This document shows positions 15,201 through 23,897 of a DNA stretch of 64,000 nucleotides, piece by piece; position 1 is the stretch's first letter, and each line of letters opens with the position of its first letter. The translations under genes and the position numbers were made by a program. Source of the stretch: Streptomyces sp. CG 926 (lineage in GTDB: Bacteria > Actinomycetota > Actinomycetes > Streptomycetales > Streptomycetaceae); assembly GCF_003148825.1 (NCBI RefSeq), contig NZ_QGGZ01000010.1:310001-374000 (forward strand), read 5' to 3'. The notes beneath the pieces were generated by a model. That model had not been told where the DNA came from. It did no database searches and saw nothing but the letters and a program-made list of their open reading frames with translations.

Positions 15201-18062
15201 TCACGTCGAGCTACGGGCGAACGCCTCCAGCGCCTCCCTGAGACCGGGCCGGTCGGTGCCCAGCTTGCGGCAGGCCGCCGACAGCGCCCAGTCCGGCGCG
15301 GGCAGCACCACGACCTCCGGCACGGGCTCCTTCTCGGCGCGCACCGCGAGGTCCGCCGCCCGCCGCTCCTCCTCCGTGAGCCCGTCCTCCCAAGCCAGTC
15401 CGCACGGCACCGCACCGCCCAGCCCCAGCAGGGTGTCGGTCGTCTCCCGGGCCAGCCCGTCCGCGCCGCATTCCCGCGCCGTCACCAGGGCCTGCATCAG
15501 CAGGTCCTCGTCGCGCAGCTCGGTGCCCAGCGCGGCCAGGGCGCGGGCCAGTTCGTAGCCCGCCGGTGAGGCCGAGAGCAGGGTGACCGCCTCCTGGAGG
15601 AGCGGGGCCCGGTCCTCGGGGGCGGCGACCTGGGCCGCCACCCGCAGGGCCTGGCCGATGCCCGAGGCGGCGCCGAAGGCGCGGGCCCGGCGGACGGCGT
15701 CGTCGGCCAGGGCGCGGGCCCGCCGCGGATCGTCCGCGACCACCGCGCGGGCCAGGTGCAGCTGCCACGGGCACCAGGACGGGTTCTGGATGCCGCGCGG
15801 GGTCAGCCGCCGGTCGACCGCCTCCAGTTCGACGATCGCGGCCTGCTTCTCGCCCCGGGACAGGAGCAGTTCGGCGTACACGGTCTGGGAGTCGGGGAAG
15901 ACGACGGCCGCCGGGAAGGGGCTGCCGTACTCGTGCTCCCGGGCCAGCTCCCAGGCCTCCTCGGGCCGGCCGCGCGCGAGCAGGGTGGTGAGGAGGATGG
16001 CTATGGCGTACCAGTGCACGGGGGTACGCCGGCCCACCCGTTCGGCGAGCCGCAGCCCGGCCCGGGCCAGTTCCTCGGCCTCCACGAGCCGCCCGCGCCG
16101 GTAGCGGACGTAGGCGCGCAGGCTGTAGGCGAAGGAGAGGTGCGCCCCGCGCCAGCCGTGCCGCTCGAACTCGGCGGTGCCCGCCTCGAACAGCTCCTCG
16201 GCCCGTCCGGGCCGGTCGGCGTACATGTGGACCATCGCGGCCAGTACCGGGACCTCGAAGCCGCGGTCCTCGTGGGCCCAGCTGAAGGGGCGCTCCAGTA
16301 CCCGTCCGGCGTGGTGCAGCACCACGTCGACGGGCTCGCCCCGCAGGCAGGCGTCCCAGGCGCGCAGCCCGATGATGTACCGCTCGGTGAGGTCGCGCCC
16401 GGTGAGCCGGTCGGCGAGGCGGGCGAGCCGTCGGGAGCGGGCCGGGGAGTCGGTCTCGGCGGCGTTGAAGGCGTCCCACATGAACTGCTCGGACTGCAGG
16501 CGCAGCCGGGCGCGTACGTCCTGGGTGTACGGGATCTCCCGCGCGAGCGAGTCCGAGGCCTCGGCCAGGCGGTCGCTGTGGGCGAGGACCTGGGCGAGCC
16601 GGATGACGATGCCCTGGCGCAGGGCCGGGTCGTCGGAGGGTTCGGCGAGAGCGGCCCGCAGGTGGTTGACGGTGTTGGCGGGCTCGGTGAGCAGGGAGGC
16701 GCAGCCCAGTTCGTAGAGCACGGCGGCGCGTTCGTCGAAGTCCGGGGGTTCGAGCAGGGCGCGGGCGAGCTGGCGGCGGGCGGCCTCGGGGGCGCCCGCC
16801 CGGAGGTTCTCGCCGGCGGCCTCGCGCAGGGTGCGCACGACCCAGGGGTCGTTCTCGGGGTGGGTCTCCAGCAAGTGGCGGGCGGCCGCGGAGGAGCCGA
16901 GTCCGGCGTCGACGACGGCCGCCGCGGCCTTGCCGTGCAGGGCGACGCGGAGCGCGTCGGGGATGGCGCGGTAGATGGCGGTGGCGATCAGCGGGTGGAC
17001 GAACTCCAGCCCGGCGTCGCTCTCCTCGGCGGTGGCCGCCGACAGGATGCGGGCGTCGCGCAGTCGCCTGGTGGCGTCGACGGCCTCCTCGGCGCCGAGG
17101 GCGGCGACCCGGGCGGCGAGGTCCTGCGGGATGGCGGTGCCGAGGACGGCGCAGGCCCAGGCGAAGCGGACGGTGGAGGGGCCGAGTCGCTCCAGGCGGG
17201 CGACGAGACCGCTGCCGCGTTGGGCGGCGGCGAGGTCGCGCAGTTGCGGGGCGTTCGCCTCGACCGGTGTCAGGCCCTTGCCGCGGACCTTGACGGTGAG
17301 TTCGACGGCTTCGAAGGGGTTGCCGGTCGTGACGGCCCACGCCTCCTGGCAGAAGGCGTCGTCGGCGTGTGCGCCGACGGCCTCGCGGACCAGGGTGGCG
17401 ACGGCGGCCGGGGTGAGCGGGGCCAGGGGCAGCGGGCGCTGTCCCGCCCGGCCGGGCAGCGTACGGAAGGCGTCGGCGTGCTCGGGCAGTTCGTCGGGGC
17501 GGTAGGCGACGACGAGGAGCAGCGGGAGGTGTTCGGCGCGCGGTGCGAAGGCGGCGAGCCAGCCGAGGGACTCGGGGTCGGCCCAGTGGGCGTCGTCGAG
17601 GACGAGGGCGACGGGGGCGCGCTTGACGACGAGGTGGGTGAGGACCCAGTCGAGTCCGTCGCGCAGGCCTTGGGGGTCGGGCGGGACGCCCTGTTCGGGG
17701 GCGCACAGTCCCAGGGCCGGACCGACGATGGAGTACCAGCCGCCGAGGGCGGCGCGCAGCTCCTGCTCGGAGGTACCGGCGAGCTGGGGCTGGATGAGCT
17801 GCCGGGCGACGTGGAAGGGCTGGCTCTGTTCCTGTTCGCCGCCGCGGGCGGCGAGGACGGTGCAGTTGCGGGCGAGGGCGCGACGGCGCAGTTCGGCGAG
17901 CAGGGTGGTCTTGCCGAGGCCCGCGGGGCCGGAGAAGGCGAGCAGCGCGCCGCCCGCGTCCGGCCCGGGACCGGTGAGCTGGTCCAGGGCTTCGTCGACG
18001 ATCGCGAGTTCGGCATCGCGTTCGACCATCGTGCGCCGTGTGCGGGTCCGGCGGTCCGTCAT
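15201..18062 (-). CDS. LAL-type AAA ATPase regulator with degenerate LuxR HTH
   Basis: Large signalling ATPase of 953 aa in the LAL (large ATP-binding LuxR) family. Walker A is GPAGLGKTT (residues 45-53); Walker B is in VALVLDDAHWADPES. A long TPR-like helical region follows. At the C-terminus the block LTEEERRAADLAVRAEKE ... ACRKLGTDRPGLREALEAF lines up with the LuxR HTH (LTxRERxVAxLA ... YRKLGVxSR), but the central recognition-helix residues (usually REIAxxLxxSxxTVxxHL) are replaced by a Pro/Val-rich stretch. DNA binding is therefore doubtful. The ATG at 18062 has GGGGGG upstream. No adjacent biosynthetic cluster is seen. Confidence 0.85.
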   Translation of the reverse strand: MTDRRTRTRRTMVERDAELAIVDEALDQLTGPGPDAGGALLAFSGPAGLGKTTLLAELRRRALARNCTVLAARGGEQEQSQPFHVARQLIQPQLAGTSEQELRAALGGWYSIVGPALGLCAPEQGVPPDPQGLRDGLDWVLTHLVVKRAPVALVLDDAHWADPESLGWLAAFAPRAEHLPLLLVVAYRPDELPEHADAFRTLPGRAGQRPLPLAPLTPAAVATLVREAVGAHADDAFCQEAWAVTTGNPFEAVELTVKVRGKGLTPVEANAPQLRDLAAAQRGSGLVARLERLGPSTVRFAWACAVLGTAIPQDLAARVAALGAEEAVDATRRLRDARILSAATAEESDAGLEFVHPLIATAIYRAIPDALRVALHGKAAAAVVDAGLGSSAAARHLLETHPENDPWVVRTLREAAGENLRAGAPEAARRQLARALLEPPDFDERAAVLYELGCASLLTEPANTVNHLRAALAEPSDDPALRQGIVIRLAQVLAHSDRLAEASDSLAREIPYTQDVRARLRLQSEQFMWDAFNAAETDSPARSRRLARLADRLTGRDLTERYIIGLRAWDACLRGEPVDVVLHHAGRVLERPFSWAHEDRGFEVPVLAAMVHMYADRPGRAEELFEAGTAEFERHGWRGAHLSFAYSLRAYVRYRRGRLVEAEELARAGLRLAERVGRRTPVHWYAIAILLTTLLARGRPEEAWELAREHEYGSPFPAAVVFPDSQTVYAELLLSRGEKQAAIVELEAVDRRLTPRGIQNPSWCPWQLHLARAVVADDPRRARALADDAVRRARAFGAASGIGQALRVAAQVAAPEDRAPLLQEAVTLLSASPAGYELARALAALGTELRDEDLLMQALVTARECGADGLARETTDTLLGLGGAVPCGLAWEDGLTEEERRAADLAVRAEKEPVPEVVVLPAPDWALSAACRKLGTDRPGLREALEAFARSST

Positions 18063-18132
18063 GGCTGGTACCCCCCAGGCCTGTTCGGGGGTTCAGCGTA
18101 CGCCCGGCGCACAGCGCGAGGGATGCCACTGC

Positions 18133-18157
18133 GGAAAAGAATCCGATCTTCTTTTCC
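18133..18157. terminator. Inverted repeat GGAAAAGAA-N7-TTCTTTTCC
   Basis: Perfect 9-bp arms with a 7-nt loop, between the ACT-domain gene and the LAL gene, both on the minus strand. It may terminate the former, or act as an operator for the latter, whose start is 71 bp away. It is unusually A/T-rich for this genome. Confidence 0.5.
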
Positions 18158-18165
18158 GGGGGGCT

Positions 18166-18570
18166 TCAGTCGTGTACGGAGCGGGCTGCGAGGTCCTCCA
18201 GGACGGCCACCGCCTCCTGCGCCCGGTCGGCGGCCACGAAGAGGTGGTCGTGGTGGTAGCCGGCGATGACGTTGCAGCTCAGCCCGTGTGCGCCGAGTTC
18301 GGTGGCGAAGGCGGCGGTGAGCCCGACGGCGTCGAGGGCGGAGTGGACGCGGAGGGTGATCCACCCGGCGACGTAGTCGTACGGAAGGCCGGCCGCGTCG
18401 GCCTCCTCCTGACGCAGCACCAGGGTGAGCCCCTCGGGTTCCCGCACGGTGGCCGCGGGCCGCAGCCCGGCCGGCACCTCGACGCCCTCCACCGTGGTGA
18501 AGACGTACCGCTCGTCCAGCAGTTCGGGCCGCATCCCGCTCAGCAGCCGCTTCAGGTCCCGCTCGGCCAT
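18166..18570 (-). CDS. ACT domain-containing protein (CASTOR/ACT7-like)
   Basis: A 134-aa cytoplasmic protein with two ACT-like halves: EGLTLVLRQEEADAAGLPYDYVAGWITLRVHSALDAVGLTAAFATEL and GLSCNVIAGYHHDHLFV. ACT domains bind small ligands, usually amino acids. The start is the ATG at 18570 with GGTGGA seven bases upstream. It stands alone, so its role as ligand sensor or regulator is not defined. Confidence 0.8.
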   Translation of the reverse strand: MAERDLKRLLSGMRPELLDERYVFTTVEGVEVPAGLRPAATVREPEGLTLVLRQEEADAAGLPYDYVAGWITLRVHSALDAVGLTAAFATELGAHGLSCNVIAGYHHDHLFVAADRAQEAVAVLEDLAARSVHD

Positions 18571-18759
18571 CACGCGTCCACCGTACCCGGCGGAGTGCGC
18601 GGGCCGCGGCCGACCCGCGGCACGGGCGCGCCCACGGATGCCCTCGCGCCGTGCGCATCGAGTGCCCGCCACCCCAGGGATTCTGACTTTGCGTCGGCTC
18701 CTCATTCACTCCGCGTCGACCTGCTCTGCGAGGGAAACCTCAAGCCTTGCTTAACTGGC

Positions 18760-18790
18760 TTGACTCGACGGCTCGGCGTCCACCTACACT
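18760..18790 (+). promoter_or_regulatory. Putative promoter for the I36-like secreted protein gene
   Basis: TTGACT (18760-18765) and TACACT (18785-18790) are separated by 19 bp and lie about 45 bp upstream of the ATG at 18834. They resemble a principal-sigma promoter; the spacing is slightly long. Confidence 0.4.
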
Positions 18791-18833
18791 CCACCCTCGC
18801 CACTCTGGCGATCAAGGTTTCTGGAGGATATTC

Positions 18834-19274
18834 ATGACCAACATTCGGCGCGCCATAGCCGTTGCACTTCCCACTGCGGCCGCCTTGGCCTTCAGCGTGT
18901 CTCCGGCACAGGCCGGCGTCGGTATCTACTGCACGGGAGAGGCCAACTGTGGCACCTTCTATTACAACTCCGGTCTGAATGGATCGCGCACGACGTTCAC
19001 CGGCAGCGGCGGCATCAACGGCAGCATCAGCGACCTCGCGGGCTACAAGTTCCTGGACTCGGGTGCCGGCAAGGGAACGCCGGTGAAGAACGGCGCGGCC
19101 TCCTTCTACAACGGCAGCCCCACCCCGACCACGATCTTCTTCAACAGCGGCTACAACGGCGCCTGCGACACCGTCGCCCCGTACACGAACGCCAACCGTC
19201 TGGCGAACACGTACAACAACAACGCCGCGCTGGCGTTCGGCGCGTCCGGCTCGAACTGCTACAAGTTCAACTGA
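18834..19274 (+). CDS. Secreted small protein, peptidase inhibitor I36-like
   Basis: A 146-aa exported protein. The Sec signal peptide MTNIRRAIAVALPTAAALAF...SPAQA is cleaved near residue 27. The mature part is rich in Gly, Asn, Ser and Tyr and has four Cys (YCTGEANC; GACDTV; SNCYKF), in keeping with beta-gamma-crystallin-like metalloprotease inhibitors of family I36 in Streptomyces. GGAGG seven bases before the ATG sets the start. Inhibitor activity is inferred from general resemblance only. Confidence 0.7.
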   Translation: MTNIRRAIAVALPTAAALAFSVSPAQAGVGIYCTGEANCGTFYYNSGLNGSRTTFTGSGGINGSISDLAGYKFLDSGAGKGTPVKNGAASFYNGSPTPTTIFFNSGYNGACDTVAPYTNANRLANTYNNNAALAFGASGSNCYKFN

Positions 19275-19359
19275 CGGACTGACGGGTAATCCGTTCCTTC
19301 TTTGCATGTCGGCCCCGTGTGACCTCATGGCCTGCACGGGGCACCGCAGGAGCAACCAG

Positions 19360-20244
19360 ATGAGACGTTTGGTGCCAGCCATGCTGGCCATGTTCGCCCT
19401 GGTGGGGTGCACGGCACAGGGATCGCAGGATGACGGCGACCCGGCGGGGTCGAACCGCCCCACCAAGGATTCCGAGGCGGCGAAGGGGTCCTACACGTAC
19501 CGCCTGCCCATCGCCGCGTACAGCTACACGGACGCGGAGTACGCCTCCATCGCGGCGGCCGAGCACATGCTGGCACGTACCTGCATGGCCCGCTTCTCCC
19601 TGACCTACCAGCCACCCCCGCCGAATCCGCCCCAGCCGAGCGCCGACCGCCGGTACGGCCTGTCGGACGAGAAGTCCGCAGCCCTCTTCGGCTATCGCAT
19701 GGATCCGAGCGAGGCCCCGAAGCAGCCCCCGCAGCTCGACGCCGACGTACGCGCCGTTCTGTACGGCAAGCGGGAGGACGCATCTGTGCCCGCCGAGTAC
19801 CGGGGGCAGAAGGTCCCGGAAAACGGATGCCTCGGACAGGCCCAGAGCGACCTTCGCAAGGACTACTCGGATCCGGATGGAGCCGAGGCTGCCAGCCGGA
19901 TATCGTCGCAGAGCTACGAGCAGTCCATGCAGCTTCCGGAAGTACAGGCCGGCTTCAGCAGTTGGTCGGCATGTATGCAGGAGAATGGATACACATACGC
20001 ATCACCCCGTGATCCTTTCGCTGCGCAGGAATTCCGCGAAGGCCCCGTGACGGAGCGGGAGAAGGCGACGGCAGGGGCCGATGTCGCCTGCAAGCGCCGG
20101 ACCGGCCTGCTGGACGTGTGGTTCACCGAGGAGTCGAAGCTCCAGACGGCGATGATCGCCAAGGACCGGCAACTACTCCAGAAGCTTCAGGACGTCCACC
20201 GGCAGAAGGTGGCCGCGGCGGAGGCGATCCTCGCGAAGGGCTGA
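19360..20244 (+). CDS. Lipoprotein, function unknown
   Basis: A 294-aa lipoprotein. MRRLVPAMLAMFALVGC ends in a lipobox (ALVGC) with the acylated Cys at residue 17. The mature protein begins with a low-complexity linker (TAQGSQDDGDPAGSNRPT) and has a helical C-terminal half (EREKATAGADVACKRRTGLLDVWFTEESKLQ). Start ATG 19360 has AGGAG eight bases upstream. No known domain is recognised. It lies 85 bp after the I36-like gene on the same strand. Confidence 0.8.
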   Translation: MRRLVPAMLAMFALVGCTAQGSQDDGDPAGSNRPTKDSEAAKGSYTYRLPIAAYSYTDAEYASIAAAEHMLARTCMARFSLTYQPPPPNPPQPSADRRYGLSDEKSAALFGYRMDPSEAPKQPPQLDADVRAVLYGKREDASVPAEYRGQKVPENGCLGQAQSDLRKDYSDPDGAEAASRISSQSYEQSMQLPEVQAGFSSWSACMQENGYTYASPRDPFAAQEFREGPVTEREKATAGADVACKRRTGLLDVWFTEESKLQTAMIAKDRQLLQKLQDVHRQKVAAAEAILAKG

Positions 20245-20255
20245 GCTCGCCTCCC

Positions 20256-20289
20256 GGTGGTCCGGGTCGAAGACCGCACCCGGACCACC
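20256..20289. terminator. Bidirectional terminator between lipoprotein and DUF397 genes
   Basis: GGTGGTCCGGGT and ACCCGGACCACC form a 12-bp perfect stem with a 10-nt loop between convergent genes. Confidence 0.8.
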
Positions 20290-20311
20290 CGGTGATCACG
20301 ACCCGGTACGC

Positions 20312-20551
20312 CTAGGTGAGGTCGAAGTCACCGCCGCGGGCGCCGAGGACGAACTTGTGCCACTCGTCCGGCGAGAAGATGAGCGAAGGGCTCTCGGGGC
20401 GCTCGCTGTTGCGCATCGCGATGAAGCCCTCGACGAAGGCGATCTGGACGTCGCCCACTCCTCGGCTGCTCGACTGCCAGTCCGCCTCGGTGAGATCGAG
20501 GTCCGGCTTCCCCCAGCCGGCGAGGGGTTGTGAAGTCATGCTCTCGGCCAC
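20312..20551 (-). CDS. DUF397 domain-containing protein
   Basis: A 79-aa protein with the DUF397 pattern: DLTEADWQSSSRGVGDVQIAFVEGFIAMRNS and LIFSPDEWHKFVLGARGGDF. DUF397 proteins are abundant in Streptomyces and usually sit beside an XRE-family HTH partner, as in BldB/WhiJ-like systems. Here no such partner adjoins it. The GTG at 20551 is chosen because GGGAGGAG lies eight to nine bases before it; ATG 20539 is an alternative. Confidence 0.88.
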   Translation of the reverse strand: MAESMTSQPLAGWGKPDLDLTEADWQSSSRGVGDVQIAFVEGFIAMRNSERPESPSLIFSPDEWHKFVLGARGGDFDLT

Positions 20552-20684
20552 GTGCGTGCTCCTCCCGGTACGTCGTCCGGGGGCCAGGTTAACCACCGCG
20601 GCGGGTGCCGGACAGGCCACGGTGCGTCACCCGTGGCCGGTCCGGCTCCCCGGCCGGCCCCTCCGTCGTCGGCCGGGCTTGTGT

Positions 20685-21851
20685 TCAGGAGGTCGGCTCC
20701 TCGGCCCCCACCAGCCACATCGCGAAGAACTGCGCGCCGCCGCCGTACGCGTGCCCGAGCGCCCGGCGGGCGCCCGGAACTTGATGTTCCCCGGCCTGGC
20801 CGCGGACCTGGAGGGCCGCCTCCGCGAAGCGGATCATGCCGGAGGCGCCGATCGGGTTGGTGGACAGCACGCCGCCCGAGGGGTTGACCGGGAGGTCCCC
20901 GTCGAGTTCGGTGACCCCGGCCTCGGTGAGCTTCCAGCCCTCGCCCTCCGCCGCGAAACCGAGGTTCTCCAGCCACATCGGCTCGTACCAGGAGAACGGC
21001 ACGTACATCTCGACCGCGTCGATCTCCCGGCGCGGGTCGGTGATGCCGGCCTGCCGGTAGACGTCGGCGGCGCAGTCCTTGCCCGCCTGCGGGGACACGA
21101 AGTCCTTGCCGGCGAAGAGGGTGGGCTCGCTGCGCATCGCACCGCCGTGCACCCAGGCGGCCGGTTTCGACGAACGGGCCGCGCCCGCCCGGTCGGTGAC
21201 GATCATCGCGCACGCGCCGTCGGAGGAGGGGCAGGTCTCCGAGTAGCGGATCGGGTCCCACAGCATCGGCGAGGCCTGGACCTTCTCCAGGGTGATGTCG
21301 TGCTCGTGCAGGTGCGCGTACGGGTTCTTGAGCGCGTTGCGCCGGTCCTTGTACGCCACCAGCGAGCCCACCGTGTCCGGCGCGCCGGTGCGCCGCATGT
21401 AGGCGCGCACGTGCGGGGCGAAGAAGCCGCCGGCGCCGGCGAGCAGCGGCTGCTGGAAGGGGACCGGGAGCGACAGGCCCCACATCGCGTTGGATTCGGA
21501 CTGCTTCTCGAAGGCGAGGGTCAGGACGGTGCGGTGGACGCGGGCCGCCACCAGGTTGGAGGCGACCAGGGCGGTGGACCCGCCGACCGAACCGGCCGTG
21601 TGCACGCGCAGCATCGGTTTGCCGACCGCGCCGAGTGCGTCCGCCAGGTACAGCTCGGGCATCATCACCCCCTCGAAGAAGTCGGGGGCCTTGCCGATGA
21701 CGACCGCGTCGATGTCCGCCCAGGTCAGTTCGGCGTCGGCGAGGGCGCGGGCGGCCGCCTCACGGACCAGGCCGGCGATGGACACGTCGTGGCGGGCCGC
21801 CACGTGCTTGGTCTGGCCGATCCCGACGATGGCCACGGGCTCTTTACTCAC
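20685..21851 (-). CDS. Thiolase-superfamily lipid-transfer protein (Ltp3-like) lacking thiolase catalytic residues
   Basis: A 388-aa SCP-x/thiolase-fold protein (VAIVGIGQTKHVAARHD ... VNPSGGVLSTNPIGASGMIRFAEAA ... LGHAYGGGAQFFAMWLV). In genuine thiolases the nucleophilic Cys precedes a GSTAL-like helix; here the aligned stretch is HTAGSVGGSTALVAS, with Ser at that place. The GHPxG motif reads TNPIG, so the catalytic His is Asn. This argues against thiolysis and for retro-aldol or structural use, as known for Ltp2 with its DUF35 partner. The GTG start at 21851 overlaps the stop of the preceding thiolase-like gene (GTGA), so the two are translationally coupled. Size and order match Rv3523. Confidence 0.85.
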   Translation of the reverse strand: MSKEPVAIVGIGQTKHVAARHDVSIAGLVREAAARALADAELTWADIDAVVIGKAPDFFEGVMMPELYLADALGAVGKPMLRVHTAGSVGGSTALVASNLVAARVHRTVLTLAFEKQSESNAMWGLSLPVPFQQPLLAGAGGFFAPHVRAYMRRTGAPDTVGSLVAYKDRRNALKNPYAHLHEHDITLEKVQASPMLWDPIRYSETCPSSDGACAMIVTDRAGAARSSKPAAWVHGGAMRSEPTLFAGKDFVSPQAGKDCAADVYRQAGITDPRREIDAVEMYVPFSWYEPMWLENLGFAAEGEGWKLTEAGVTELDGDLPVNPSGGVLSTNPIGASGMIRFAEAALQVRGQAGEHQVPGARRALGHAYGGGAQFFAMWLVGAEEPTS

Positions 21852-22906
21852 CTTGCGTCCCCTTCCAGGACGGCGACCAGGTTCTGCTGGAGGCAGGGGC
21901 CGGAGGTGGCGTGGGCGACGGCCCGGCGCGACGCGCCGCGGTGGATCCGGGCGGCCGCCTCGCCGATGCGGATCAGGCCGGCGGCCATCATCGGGTTGGC
22001 GGCGAGCGCGCCGCCGGAGGGGTTGACGTTCACGTCGTCGGCGAGGCCGAGCGCCTTGCGGAGCACGACCTCCTGGGAGGAGAACGGCGCGTGCAGTTCG
22101 GCCGTGTCCACGGGGGCCTCGAAGACACCCGCGTGTTCGGCCGCGAGCCGGGTCGACGGGGAGTCGGTGAGGTCGCGCAGGCCCAGGCTGTGGGCCTCGA
22201 TGCGGTGGTCGATGCCGGTGATCCAGGCGGGGCGTTCGCACAGCCGCCGCGCGAGGTCACCGGCGGCCAGCACGACGGCGGCCACGCCGTCACCCACGGG
22301 CGGGCAGTCCCCGGTGCGCAGCGGCCGTACCTGGTAGTCGCCCTGCGGGACAGGGCCGCGCAGCTGGGCGTGCGGGTTGGCGACGGCCGCGTCCCGGCTG
22401 CGCGCTCCGACGGCGGCCAGGGCGGCCTCGTCGGTCTCGCCCGCGTCGATCAGGGCCTGGGCCTGGAGGGCGGCCAGGGCCACCGAGTCGGGCCAGAGCG
22501 GAGCGACGTAGTAGGGGTCCAACTGCCGGGTGAGGACGTCGCGTACCGACCCGGGTGAGGACTTCCCGTACGAGTAGACGAGCGCGGTGTCCGCCTCGCC
22601 GGTCTGGATCTTGACCCAGGCTTCGTAGAGGGCCCAGGCGCCGTCCATCTCGACGTGCGATTCGGAGATCGGCGGCCAGGCGCCGACCCCGTCGAGGGTC
22701 ATGGTGAAGGAGAAGGCCCGGCCGGCGAGGTAGTCGCTGGAGCCGGAGCAGGTGAAGCCGATCTCGCCGGCCTTCAGGCCGGTGGCCGCCAGCACCTGGT
22801 GGAGGACCGGCATGACCATCTCGACTTCGCTGAGCTCGTCGGTGCGGCGCAGGTGGTCGCTCTGCGCGAAGGCGACCACCGCGACCTCGCGGGCGTATCG
22901 GGCCAT
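21848..22906 (-). CDS. Thiolase-superfamily lipid-transfer protein (Ltp4-like) lacking thiolase catalytic residues
   Basis: A 352-aa thiolase-fold protein (MARYAREVAVVAFAQSDHLRR ... VNPSGGALAANPMMAAGLIRIGEAA). The usual Cys position falls in HVEMDGAWALYEAW, which has no Cys. The GHP motif is ANPMM, with Asn replacing His. It is likely a repurposed, non-thiolytic member that forms a complex with the second thiolase-like protein and the DUF35 protein. It starts on the last base of the DUF35 stop (TGATG) and overlaps the next gene by four bases, giving a tightly coupled three-gene unit. Corresponds in position and length to Rv3522 (ltp4). Confidence 0.85.
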   Translation of the reverse strand: MARYAREVAVVAFAQSDHLRRTDELSEVEMVMPVLHQVLAATGLKAGEIGFTCSGSSDYLAGRAFSFTMTLDGVGAWPPISESHVEMDGAWALYEAWVKIQTGEADTALVYSYGKSSPGSVRDVLTRQLDPYYVAPLWPDSVALAALQAQALIDAGETDEAALAAVGARSRDAAVANPHAQLRGPVPQGDYQVRPLRTGDCPPVGDGVAAVVLAAGDLARRLCERPAWITGIDHRIEAHSLGLRDLTDSPSTRLAAEHAGVFEAPVDTAELHAPFSSQEVVLRKALGLADDVNVNPSGGALAANPMMAAGLIRIGEAAARIHRGASRRAVAHATSGPCLQQNLVAVLEGDAR

Positions 22907-23865
22907 CAGATGAGCTCCTTGTACGCGTCGTAGTCCGCGTCCGGTTCGCCGGTGGGGCGGTAGTGGTCGGGGTAGCGACCGCCTTCGGTCCATACCGGCT
23001 CGACGCGCAGGCCCATGCGGACCTGGTCGTAGGGGATGCCGCCGATCCGGCCGTGGAGGGCGAGGCCGGCGCCGTCGAGGGCGATGTGGGCGTAGACGTA
23101 GGGGACCTCGATGTCGAGGTTCTTCGCCTTGATGTTGACGATGCAGTAGGTGGTGACCGTGCCGGCGGGGCCGACCTCGACGCGGTCGGTGGTGGCGACC
23201 CCGCAGGTGGGGCAGGCGCCGCGCGGCGGGACGTACACCTTGTGGCAGGAGGGGCAGCGTTCGCCGACGGTCCGCCGCTCGGAGAGGGCCTCGATGTACG
23301 CGGTCTGGGCGCGGCCGGGGCTGTAGACGTAGTCGAGGCGGGCCTCGGCGACGATGCCGGTGACGGCGCCGTCGAAGCCCCCGTCGTGCGCGACGGCCAC
23401 CCCGCCCGCGGGGCCCTCGTACGGTTCGAAGCAGGCGATGTCGGTGATGGCGCCGGTGCGCTCGGCGGCCCAGCGGACCCGTACCCGCATGCCGGTGCGG
23501 ACGGCGTCGGGGCCGGGCGCGTCGAGGGCGTGCAGGAGGGCGGTGTCGGCGCCGTCCAGCTTGACCAGCACCCAGGCGAAGGGGGTGTCCAGGGGTTGTT
23601 GGGGGCGGGGTCGATCGTTCCACGCCCAGGTGGTGACGGTACCGGTGGCGCCGACCTCGACGAGCTCGCGGATCTCCTCGGCGGTGACGGGGTCGTACTC
23701 GACGGGCGGGACCATCACGGTGCCGTCGGAGGTCTTCACACCGAGCACGGTGCCCTCGCGCAGCCCGGTGAGGAAGGCGCTCTGGACGGGCCCGAGGGAC
23801 CGGGTGAAGGGGAACTCGACGACGAGGGGCGCGCGGAGCACCTCCGGTGGGGGGGCAGCTGTCAT
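22906..23865 (-). CDS. Tandem DUF35/OB-fold protein (acyl-CoA-associated)
   Basis: A 319-aa protein with two OB-fold DUF35 units. The first half (LTGLREGTVLGVKTSDG, GATGTVTTWAWNDRP) lacks the zinc ribbon. The second half carries it (RCPSCHKVYVPPRGACPTCG) followed by VGPAGTVTTYCIVNI. DUF35 proteins partner thiolase-superfamily or dehydratase enzymes and supply acyl-CoA binding. ATG 23865 with GGAGAG upstream is preferred over a longer frame. First gene of the DUF35-Ltp4-Ltp3 unit; counterpart of Rv3521 by order. The duplication is the notable point. Confidence 0.88.
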   Translation of the reverse strand: MTAAPPPEVLRAPLVVEFPFTRSLGPVQSAFLTGLREGTVLGVKTSDGTVMVPPVEYDPVTAEEIRELVEVGATGTVTTWAWNDRPRPQQPLDTPFAWVLVKLDGADTALLHALDAPGPDAVRTGMRVRVRWAAERTGAITDIACFEPYEGPAGGVAVAHDGGFDGAVTGIVAEARLDYVYSPGRAQTAYIEALSERRTVGERCPSCHKVYVPPRGACPTCGVATTDRVEVGPAGTVTTYCIVNIKAKNLDIEVPYVYAHIALDGAGLALHGRIGGIPYDQVRMGLRVEPVWTEGGRYPDHYRPTGEPDADYDAYKELI

Positions 23866-23897
23866 GGTGCTCTCCGATGCAATCGATTCCGGTGATA

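Noticed and set aside
15756..18269. 837-codon plus-strand frame opposite the LAL gene
   Set aside because: No RBS, no domain, Gly/Val/Asp-rich; antisense shadow of the ATPase gene.
20685..22906. Calling the two genes acetyl-CoA acetyltransferases
   Set aside because: The Cys nucleophile and GHP histidine of true thiolases are absent in both proteins.
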